From Phaeoceros laevis (Eukaryota; Anthocerotophyta; Anthocerotopsida; Notothyladales): a stretch of DNA of 23,851 bases. Both the position numbers and the translations under genes were made by a program. A model generated the notes under the pieces. It saw only the letters and a list, made by a program, of their open reading frames with translations. It searched no databases and had not been told where the DNA came from. Positions 10,801-19,022 of the stretch are shown piece by piece. The stretch is taken from NCBI GenBank assembly GCA_049999765.1, contig JBNGIQ010005787.1:1-23851 (forward strand). Direction: 5' to 3'. Numbering within the stretch: position 1 is the stretch's first letter; each line of letters opens with the position of its first letter.

Positions 10801-13201
10801 CAATTGCCCTGATATCTTGTCCTTGAAACGCTTCACAAGGGGAGGTGTTTTTTGGCTTCTAGTAGTGGCAGAACGCAGGTAAGGGCAGCAAGTACTGTTC
10901 TCTATTTCTGATCCTGTGTTTCTTTTCAGGTACCGTGTATCGTTGTTCTCTAAGTGGAAGCAACGAGGAATGTATGCGACATGCATGTGGATAGTCCAAC
11001 TCCTGCTTCTACTTAGCAAGAAAGACCGCATCTTCCGATACATTCCAGAATTTTACGTAGAAACACTGGTAAGCCTGTTATATTCATGTGGAAAGCTCGA
11101 GAGCCTTGTGATGAATCTCTTTTTTGTAACGAACTTATGAATTGGTGCTCCACATTGGTTGCAGGTTGATACTTTCCACGCGTTGAGAAGGTGTGATCCC
11201 CCTTTTGTTCCACCATCTGCTCTGCTCCAACAAGGGCTTTCTCCCCTAGTATGTCAATCTGCTACCTCCTTGTTTCTGAGTAACATACTTATTCTCCTCA
11301 AATGCCGGTTTCAGTGTTATACCAGTGTTTTTAAACAAGGGTTTGAGATGGTTTCAGGTGACCTTCCTCGTAACACACTTCAATGACCAGAGGATAGTGA
11401 ATTCAGACATAAGAGACGTGCTTCTTCAGTCTATCTCAGTCCTGGTTCAGTACAAGGAACACGTGGTTGCATTCGAGAACAACAAGGCTGCTCGGGAGGG
11501 GATGGTTGGGGCTCTTCTTGCAGCTTTTGACAACCGCTTCTGGATCCCTGTCTCAAACATCCTACTGCGGCTTTGTAAAGGGAAAGGGTTTGGAGCATCA
11601 AAGTGCTCTTCACATGGGGAATCGTTCTCCCCAGCTTTCCAGGTCCGTACCATGGTCATGCGTATGTCATCATTAGTTATAGCTCTCAAATAGTTTTTGT
11701 CACGGCAAAGTTGCTCGCTTTGTGCTCTGTCTTGATCTGCCTTCCAGAATTTTGAGCTTGCAGCTTGTGTGCCTGGGTGCAGCTTTTGTTGCGGGAGAAG
11801 TGCCTACTGGATGAGAAGCTCTTTAGCTCTTTTCTTAATCGTTTGTTCAACACGTTGAACTGGACAATAACAGAGTTTTCGGTTGCAATCAAGGAAATGC
11901 AAGAACTTCCTGATCACAGACAGGTACTAAAACACCACATGCTCTCTGTGCACTCCATCTTTCAGTAGTGTGACTGCAAGATGAATCAATACCTACCTGG
12001 TTCTGCCCAATTTGCTTCCATCAAGCGGTTTTGTGATCATGGTGCAGCTTTGGATTGTTTCTTGATAGAGCAATCAGGTGGAATGCTAGGTTGTTAGGGT
12101 CTCTTGCTGCTGTGGGTTGGTTGATGATAAGCTGATGTGTTGCAGGTATCAGAGGTGCAGCAAAGGAAGTGCACTATAATGTTTGAGCTGTCTTGTAACC
12201 TTGCAAGAATACTTGAGTTCTTCACCCAGGAGTTACCACAGGCTTTCTTGGTCGGTCCAGAAATGAATCTTATTAGGCTCTGCGAGCTGATCATTTTCGT
12301 GTTGAACCACACCACATCCAGTGCTGATGCCCAGCTTTTCGACAGGCAAGAGATTTTAGATTATTTTACATGAATGTTTTTGCTGTAAAGAAGGTTCATT
12401 TTACTTTCTTGATCATTCACGCTGATGAAAGGAAACACTGCCTTTTTTCCAGCACCCTTAAATTGCAGGGTCAATCGATGGAGAAGGTGAACAGAGATAT
12501 GATCCTTGCCCCACTTGTAGGCATTGTTCTGAACCTTTCGGCTGCAACCGAGGCTCCTACACATTCCATGGCCCATGATATAGCACGCGCAATTGCCAAC
12601 ATAGATGCCTCGTTGGCAGCTTTGACAAACTTCCAGTACTTGCTGGAATACAGCTGGGTAATTTTTTTCTGAGAAACTCTGAAAGTTGAGAAGTTCTTAA
12701 CTACTGGCTATGTTGCTTTATGCACCGGGCTGAGCGTCTGTCACCATTGTACTGCAGGTAACTTCCTTCAAGGGTGATCCATCTCTGGGCAGATTACCCA
12801 AGCTGCAGGCATTTGTAAAGAGGTTGCAGAGTGAGACTGACGAGGCAATTCGAAATGCAAATGAAGAAGAGCTTCTAGCTGCCATCGCAGCATCTGTGGA
12901 TGAAAGTACGGGTGTATTTCAGCTTGGTTTTAGGTGAACCTATTTTAGGTGAACGTCTTTTCTGCTGCACTTCCTCTCCTAACAGTGCGACATCGTGTGT
13001 GCAGATTCAAATGAAGGGAGTCAAGCTAGGGTGGAGAAGGTGGAAGTCTGTAGCATATGCTATGCCTGTGAGATCGACACAATGTTCACCCCTTGCAAGC
13101 ACCAGTCGTGCCTGCGCTGCATATCACGGCATTTGTTAAATAATCAGCGCTGCTTTTTTTGCAATGCAACAATATCTGAGCTCTCTTCTGTCTCAGACTG
13201 A
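7822..13201 (+). CDS. RKP: RKP/KPC1-type E3 ubiquitin ligase (SPRY + C-terminal RING), 11 exons
   Basis: The product matches Arabidopsis RKP (At2g22010), the plant relative of mammalian KPC1/RNF123, which ubiquitinates CDK inhibitors (KRPs). Exons: 7822-9399, 9568-10434, 10632-10795, 10930-11068, 11165-11248, 11358-11642, 11783-11923, 12146-12345, 12453-12657, 12758-12905 (or 12911), 13005-13201. The protein would be about 1335 residues against 1280 in Arabidopsis. A SPRY domain spans about residues 130-275 (ANACVWQGRWMFE, GIQQLGWATL, YGQSWVAGDVIGCCID). A long helical middle part follows. The C-terminal RING has CSIC, PCKHQSCLRC and CFFC, so all eight zinc ligands are present (C3HC4). The start ATG aligns with the family N-terminus (GLAGLL). 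Intron 8 is GC-AG. The donor of intron 10 is ambiguous: two phase-1 choices differ by six bases. Upstream non-coding exons cannot be excluded. Confidence 0.93.
12346..12452 (+). other. GC-AG intron 8 of the RKP-like gene
   Basis: The donor reads GACAG|GCAAGA and the acceptor TTTTTTCCAG|CACC. With this junction the protein reads FDSTLKLQGQ, which aligns residue for residue with FDLSLRRQGQ of Arabidopsis RKP. No GT donor nearby keeps the frame and the family alignment. AG|GCAAG is the known strong consensus for U2-type GC-AG introns. Confidence 0.8.
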
Positions 13202-14239
13202 TTGGCTAAAGGCAGGCAGCTGATTGAAGAGGATGACGACAAGTACGGTTTAAATTGGGTTTGCTAGAAATGGGTAGGGGCTTTAGACATTGTCTGTGAT
13301 GGGAGTAGCGCCAAGCAGTAAGGCAGCCTTGAGCTAGTCAACTTTGCAACTCACAGAGTGTGGGGACGAGGGGTTCGATGTAAATGACGATTCTCCCTTG
13401 CAGTTGATGCTGGCTTTAGGTATGAGCTAGAGTGCATCTAAGATGCCGAGTCTGAATTTTCTGCTGTAGCTGGTAGAATGGTTATGCTGGTAGGATCCCG
13501 AGCCCTGTCCAACTCTTGTACCCCATAAGGCTTGCCAACCTCTCCCCTGTACTTATAGCTTTGCTCACCAAGTTGCGTTGCTGATCACGAGAGTAGGACA
13601 TGGTTTTTTTGCTTTGGCATCAATTCCGGGGCACCTCTTGTTGTACTCTTCACAATCATTGTAATTAATATTGTTGTCCAGAGCGGGTACTTCACCCGTT
13701 CTGATGCAGAGGTACATAAGCAGTATCCTGGCTCGAGTGTGGAGTTTTGTACAAGTCAAGCCAATAATTTGCGAAGACCAATTTTGAATCGCAACCTGGT
13801 AAAATTCTCTTCTCTCATGATCTTTGTCTGGTAGATATGCATTTCCATTTCTGCTCCCTGTGTTTCTCACCTGAGATTTTGCAAACCTTTCACTTGCAAA
13901 ATACTGCCACTCATTTTAGAGAGTTTCTGGGCTTAGGATGGAATCGCTACCTCTTGAACTCGTGATTCCGCGGTAATTCACTTGATATGTCATCGTTTTT
14001 TGTGAATCATTCCGCAGGCCTGTCGCAAATGCCCACAATCAATGTCAGTAGTTGGTTGGCAGAAGGGAGGGAAGGAGTCTGCGTGATGATTTGTTCCTGT
14101 GAACCGTTTGCAGTCCATACACATATTTACATATGTGTCGTGTTATCACGGCGCATATGTAATCACCAGGTTGCCAGGCATGTTAATTCGCACCAAAAAC
14201 ACCAGTACACCTTGAACGAACGAACATGATGTAGATGGT
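13202..14239. other. 3' flank of the RKP-like gene; no gene recognised
   Basis: This should contain the ligase 3' UTR and intergenic DNA. A near-palindrome, ACACATATTTACATATGTGT, lies near 14117-14136. The open frames at 13565-13870 (-) and 13987-14229 (+) have no recognisable motif. No RNA gene was seen. Confidence 0.5.
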
Positions 14240-14512
14240 TCAATTATGCTCTTGAGAAAGAGATTCACCACAATGAGGGGAATCAAAATTATAGAAGGCA
14301 TAATCCAACAAATCCTTGGGTTCAAAGAAACGCGTTAAAAGCTCCTGACATAGCCGCTCTCTGGACAGCAGTTGAGCCGATTCCGGAATCGGGCCCTTCC
14401 GGAATCGTTCCAGGTGTTCTACCCCAGCTGACTCGTTAGCTGGCAATTGGATTGCTCGCCCTACCGTGATGCTCGAAAGGCGCTTGTCAACGCAGATGCA
14501 CTAGAGTCTAGA
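14240..14512 (-). pseudogene. Protein-like open frame, possible gene fragment or terminal exon
   Basis: Read from a TAG at about 14513-14515 down to the stop near 14240, the frame is open for about 90 codons. It contains sequence such as SRERLCQELLTRFFEPKDLLDYAFY, here cited only in part: LLTRFFEPKDLLDYAFY. The amino-acid composition looks like real protein. There is no ATG at its head, but CTCTAG just upstream could be a splice acceptor. I do not recognise the family. It may be a fragment, the last exon of an unseen gene, or chance. Confidence 0.25.
14379..14407. repeat. Three abutting palindromes / TTCCGGAATCG direct repeat
   Basis: GATTCCGGAATC (14379-14390), GGGCCC (14391-14396) and TTCCGGAA (14397-14404) are each perfect palindromes and abut without spacing. 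TTCCGGAATCG is thereby present twice, at 14381 and 14397. Confidence 0.7.
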
Positions 14513-14743
14513 CTATCAGATCTCGCATCTTGTGCCCACCGATGCACCTAGCGTGCCTAGGTGGAAGGACTTGGAGCAAATTGCCTGATACACCATTCGA
14601 TACATATTGGAATGTCAATGGGCATCCGAACACAACCTCGCTGGAGCTTTGTGACGCGACGAATAGCGAGCAGGCTTGCCCGAATCTAGGTGAGATGGTT
14701 GCCGTCCAACCCAGTCCTGATTGTGATACTCCAGCCTGTAAGG

Positions 14744-17614
14744 ATGGCAGCTTTCAATGCTTTCGGTGTCTCAGTGCCGGAGCTCAGGGCAGTGTGCCAG
14801 GGCCAGGCAGCTGGGATTAAGGCGGAGGCAGGTGGAAATACGCTGGATAAGAACTCGGGATGCAGAATCAAGCAACGGCAGCTTTTCAACTCCAACGATC
14901 TGGTCGAAGGGGGACCACTTATTGATGATGTTGAAGCTTTGGAAATCCAGGTGCAGAGAGGATATCATGTTGATTGCTCCATTTTCTACCGTTTCTTCAA
15001 AAGGTGCATTGCAGAGAAAGACCTGGTGCTTGGAAGGCGTGTGCATGCTATTTCAGTCCAAACTGGTAATTCGGGCAATACATTCTTGGCCAACCATATC
15101 ATTCGCATGTATGCCTCCTCTGGGAGGTTGCACGAAGCGACAGAGGTATTTACAAAAGTGGTGGCACCAGACGCCTTCATGTGGCATTCTATCATCTCAG
15201 CTCATTCTGAACACGGATATCCCGGCCATGCTATTGATCTATATCGTCGCATGCGGCAGTCCACTGTAAAGCCAAACAACTATGTGTTTGCGACAGTCCT
15301 CAAAGCGTGTGCCCTTGCAGTGGACTTGTGTTCCGGCAAGGAGGTCCATGCTGATATTTTGGGGAGTGCTGTGAAGCCAGATATGTTCCTTGGCAGTTGC
15401 CTGGTGGACATGTATTCAAAATGCGGAAACTTAGCCCATGCTCGCGAAGTGTTTGACACATGGCCCTTCAGGAATGTCGTAACATGGACTGCCATGATCG
15501 CTGGATATGCTCAGCACGGGTTTGGTCGAGAAGCTCTCGATATTTACTCATCTATGCAACAGGAGGGTACTACCCTAGCCAATCGGGTGACGTACGTGTG
15601 TCTCTTGCAAGCCTGTGCGAGAATAGGAGCTCTGGATGAAGGCAAGCAACTCCACTTCCAAATTCAGCAGAGAGAACTGGAAGATGACGTGGTTGTTGGC
15701 AACGGTTTGGTAAACATGTATGCCAAATGTGGGAGCTTGCAAGATGCTCGGAGGGTGTTCGACAAGTTATTGAGAAGGGATGTGGTAACCTGGAATGTCA
15801 TGATTGCAGGATACGCCCAGCAAGGGCTGGGTCAGGAAGCCCTTGAACTCTATGCAATTATGCAGCAAGATGGCATGACTCCACCTGATCATGTTACTTT
15901 TGTGTGTCTCCTGCAAGCATGTGCCAGTTCAGGAGCTTTGCATCAGGGTAAGCAGCTTCATGCACAGATTCAGGAAACGGGCCTGGTTGCTGATGTGGTC
16001 ATTGGCAACTGCCTGGTGAACTTGTACACAAAATGTGGCAGTTTAGAGGATGCACGCAGAGCATTCGACAGTTTGCCTGAGAAAAATGTGGTGACTTGGA
16101 CTACCATGTTTGCAGGATATGCTGAGCATGGACAAGGTGAAAAAGCCCTCGCTCTCTATACAAGTATGCAAAAGGATGGTGCGATTCTGGCTGATCATGT
16201 CACATTCGTGTGCCTGCTGCAAGCATGTATCGGCATAGGTGCTTTGGACCAAGGAAAACGGCTGCATGAGCAGATTCAGCAGCAAGGACTAGACAGTGAT
16301 GTCACTGTGGGCAACTGCTTGGTGGACATGTATTCAAAATGCGGGACCTTAGAAGATGCTCGAAGAGTGTTTGAAGCATTGCCCAAAAGAGATGTGGTGA
16401 CATGGACGGTCTTGATCACTGGATATGCTCAGCGAGGGCTTGGTGAAGAAGCCCTTAGCCTCTATGCCAGCATGCAACAGGATGGCATGATTCCAGCTGA
16501 TAGTGTCACATTCAGATGTCTTTTGCAAGCTTGTGCCAGTGTTGGAGCCTTGAATCAGGGGAGGCAGCTTCATGAGCAGATTGAGCTGAAAGGGCTGGAC
16601 TCAAGTATTACTCTCAACAACTGCCTCATAGACATGTATTCGAAATGTGGAAGCTTACAAGATGCTCGCAGAGTCTTTGACATGTTGCCCGAGAGAGACG
16701 TTGTGACATGGACATCTCTGCTGAATGGCTATGCCGAACACAGTGAAGCCGAAAGTGCAGTGCATTGTTTTGCTGAGATGCTACAGCAGGGTGTGAAGCC
16801 TGACAATGCTACTTTTGCTTGCCTCCTTGTCGCATGCAGTCATGAGGGCCTACTTAACGAGGGGCAGCAGTACTTCAAGATGATGCTCGAGGACATTACC
16901 ATCACACCTACTCTTCAGCATTATAATTGCATGGTTGATCTCTTTGGACGGGCTGGCCGCCTCGTCGAGGCAGAACATGTGCTGCAAACAATGCCTTTTG
17001 AGAACGATGTTGTGGGGTGGACATCTTTGCTGAGTTCCTGCAAAATTCATGGTGACATCGAGCGTGGAAGGCGATGTTTTGACCGTCTCGTTAAGCTGGA
17101 ACCTCAAAACGCGACTGCTTACGTGCTTTTGGGCAGTATCTATGCGAGTGCTTGCAAGTGGAGGGATGTATACAGGATAGAGAACCTGAGAAGGTCTGCG
17201 GGTGCTAGGAAGAAGCCTGCCAAGGCCTGCATTGAAGTCAGCAACAATGTGCACAAGTTTGTAGTTGGGGACGAGAGGGGTGACATATCGTCCAAGGTAG
17301 ATAGTATGCACCTGCGGTTGACGAGGGATGGAGGCCATGTGCCTCACACGGAGTTGGTGCTCAAGGCACTCTCTGAGAGAGAAAAAGAAGATGCGTTGTG
17401 TGGTCATGCTGAGAAACTGGCTCTAGCTTATGGTCTCCTAAACACTCCAGGTGACACACCACTGCTTGTCACCAAGAATCTCCGCATGTGCAATGACTGC
17501 CACGATAGCACCAAGATTTTGTCAAGGCTCGAAAAGCGACAAGTCATTGTCCGAGATTCTCATCGAGTTCACCATTTTGTAGATGGGTTTTGTTCATGTC
17601 GAGATCGCCATTGA
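14744..17614 (+). CDS. PLS-class pentatricopeptide repeat protein with variant (KP/DRH) DYW deaminase domain
   Basis: Intronless, 956 residues. Such proteins bind organelle transcripts base by base and edit them through the DYW domain. The start is the first ATG of the frame; the frame is open upstream but only from a GTG at 14690. After a poorly conserved N-terminus (possible organelle transit peptide) come about 20 repeats: an L-S pair, five P-L-S triplets of about 102 residues (S motifs such as MYSKCGSLQDARRVF, P motifs such as VVTWTAMIAGYAQ), a terminal P2-L2-S2 (CMVDLFGRAGRL), and E1/E2 motifs (GWTSLLSSCKIHGD). The DYW domain starts about residue 823 with KKPAKACIEV where most family members have a PG box. 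Deaminase residues are intact: HAE (888-890), CNDCH (916-920) and CSC (950-952). The last three residues are DRH, not DYW. In the family, KP-type domains are linked to U-to-C editing. Target site and organelle are unknown. Confidence 0.95.
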   Translation: MAAFNAFGVSVPELRAVCQGQAAGIKAEAGGNTLDKNSGCRIKQRQLFNSNDLVEGGPLIDDVEALEIQVQRGYHVDCSIFYRFFKRCIAEKDLVLGRRVHAISVQTGNSGNTFLANHIIRMYASSGRLHEATEVFTKVVAPDAFMWHSIISAHSEHGYPGHAIDLYRRMRQSTVKPNNYVFATVLKACALAVDLCSGKEVHADILGSAVKPDMFLGSCLVDMYSKCGNLAHAREVFDTWPFRNVVTWTAMIAGYAQHGFGREALDIYSSMQQEGTTLANRVTYVCLLQACARIGALDEGKQLHFQIQQRELEDDVVVGNGLVNMYAKCGSLQDARRVFDKLLRRDVVTWNVMIAGYAQQGLGQEALELYAIMQQDGMTPPDHVTFVCLLQACASSGALHQGKQLHAQIQETGLVADVVIGNCLVNLYTKCGSLEDARRAFDSLPEKNVVTWTTMFAGYAEHGQGEKALALYTSMQKDGAILADHVTFVCLLQACIGIGALDQGKRLHEQIQQQGLDSDVTVGNCLVDMYSKCGTLEDARRVFEALPKRDVVTWTVLITGYAQRGLGEEALSLYASMQQDGMIPADSVTFRCLLQACASVGALNQGRQLHEQIELKGLDSSITLNNCLIDMYSKCGSLQDARRVFDMLPERDVVTWTSLLNGYAEHSEAESAVHCFAEMLQQGVKPDNATFACLLVACSHEGLLNEGQQYFKMMLEDITITPTLQHYNCMVDLFGRAGRLVEAEHVLQTMPFENDVVGWTSLLSSCKIHGDIERGRRCFDRLVKLEPQNATAYVLLGSIYASACKWRDVYRIENLRRSAGARKKPAKACIEVSNNVHKFVVGDERGDISSKVDSMHLRLTRDGGHVPHTELVLKALSEREKEDALCGHAEKLALAYGLLNTPGDTPLLVTKNLRMCNDCHDSTKILSRLEKRQVIVRDSHRVHHFVDGFCSCRDRH

Positions 17615-18260
17615 CGCAAGTGGTGATCCAAATGTACATGCTACTACCTAGGACGGAACCTTTTTCCAAGCAATAAATAGCATACCAAATTAGTCATGGA
17701 AAGTCCATTTGGTCCGATTAAGTGTCCAAGAACCATACTACACTCCAAGTCTATTGAATGTGTTAAGTGCCAAAGTCTATTGAATGTGTTAAGTGTCAAA
17801 GAACCATACTACACTCCAAGTCTATAGAATGTGTAGCTGTAACTCTAGAAGAGGTCTACAAGTTAAGTCTAACCTACAAGTTAAGTCTAAGTTAAGTCTA
17901 ACTCTATGAAGAACAAGGAAAAGGAGATGAAGAACTAGTAGTGTGAACATTGTGAAGAAGTCTATAAGTCAAGTCTAACTCTAGGAAGAAGAAGAAGAAG
18001 TCTATAAGTCAAGTCTAACTCTAAGAAGAAGAAGTAGTAGAAGAAGAAGAAGAAGAAGAAGAAGAAGAAGAAGAAGAAGAAGAAGAACACACATGCCAGA
18101 TAGTCACCAAGTCAATGACAAGGAAGAATCTCAACTCTACCAAGAAGTCTATGAAGAAGTCTATGGGCAAGTCTACCAAGAAGTCTAACTCAATGAAGAA
18201 TAAATAACATTCAATAACTCTAGGAAGAACTCTAAAACTCTAACTAGGAAGAAGTCCATA
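17615..18260. repeat. Repeat-rich stretch: 71-bp direct repeat, AAGTCTA-rich tracts and (GAA)n
   Basis: A 45-base segment (AGTGTCCAAGAACCATACTA...) at 17721 recurs at 17792, 71 bases later, with few changes. A 26-base sub-repeat (AAGTCTATTGAATGTGTTAAG) occurs at 17748 and 17774. From about 17840 to 18260, many degenerate AAGTCTA(A/T) and GAAGAAG units follow, including an uninterrupted GAA run at about 18041-18087. No gene is visible. The beginning is presumably the PPR gene's 3' UTR. Confidence 0.8.
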
Positions 18261-19022
18261 AGTTATCGCCCTCCCCGTTAATCCCGGAGACCCGGACTGG
18301 AGGTCGATCATTAATCATCCATCATCTGGGCGTAACCCCACGGCGCAATCTAATGAAACGTGTCAGCTAAAGTGTAACGGCCAGACACAGCGGGCCTCTC
18401 GAGACGGTCAAAAAACACGTGGTTCGGTCCGTTCGGACAGTTTTGCACGTGTGAGCGGGTCGGTCTTCCAGGATGAGCATTGCGAACAGCATTTGAAGGC
18501 TCCACGAACTGGCAGGAAGCCCGAGGAAGGAATTGGACACAACAGGTCAGCCAAGAGCAAGTTCGAGCTGGGAGGGTCTGATCAGGTGCACGCAGGGTCG
18601 GCTGCATCGCAGAACCTTCAGGGGCAGGAGGTGTAATAAGACAAAGCCAGTTGTGGTCAAGAGGAGGGGCATGAGGCTGGAGTTGCACGTCGACGTGGCG
18701 CATTCGCCTGGCAGCAAAGAGAGCTGCGGCCAAGGCCCCCAAGGAAGTAGGACGCCACCGCAAGGTTGCGGCGAACGGGGAGCTATTGCAGCCTGCAGTG
18801 CTGGCGTAGCCACGGCCAGGAAGGCCGGGCTGGCTTGGCTTTGGCAGCGGGCGTGACAAAGGGAGGCGGGGCACTGGCGTGGAGCGCTCCTTCCGAGGCG
18901 CCACTGGAAGCTGCATCTCCAGCCCCGCAGCAGCCATGCGGCCATTGCCAAGCAGCTCACGGAGCTGTAAGACGACTTTTGGTATCCGCTCACCGTCTCA
19001 GAAGGTTGGAGCGGCCGCTGCC
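18261..19022. other. GC-rich 5' flank of the LRR receptor kinase gene
   Basis: Composition changes sharply here from purine-rich repeats to GC-rich DNA. Open frames on both strands (e.g. 18350-18937, -) lack motifs. I take the stretch to be promoter and 5' leader. No clear TATA box was found. Confidence 0.45.

Noticed and set aside
14690-14743. PPR protein starting at 14690
   Set aside because: The codon is GTG. The first ATG in the frame is at 14744.
14757-15269. Second 170-codon frame inside the PPR gene
   Set aside because: Out-of-frame shadow of the PPR coding sequence.
17719-18260. CRISPR-like array of direct repeats
   Set aside because: Repeats are degenerate, irregularly spaced and low-complexity, without unique spacers, in a eukaryotic genome.
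18879-19022. Receptor kinase starting before 19023
   Set aside because: 18879 is GTG, and an earlier ATG near 18936 would place 29 residues ahead of the signal peptide. The ATG at 19023 has a strong context and directly begins the hydrophobic signal sequence.
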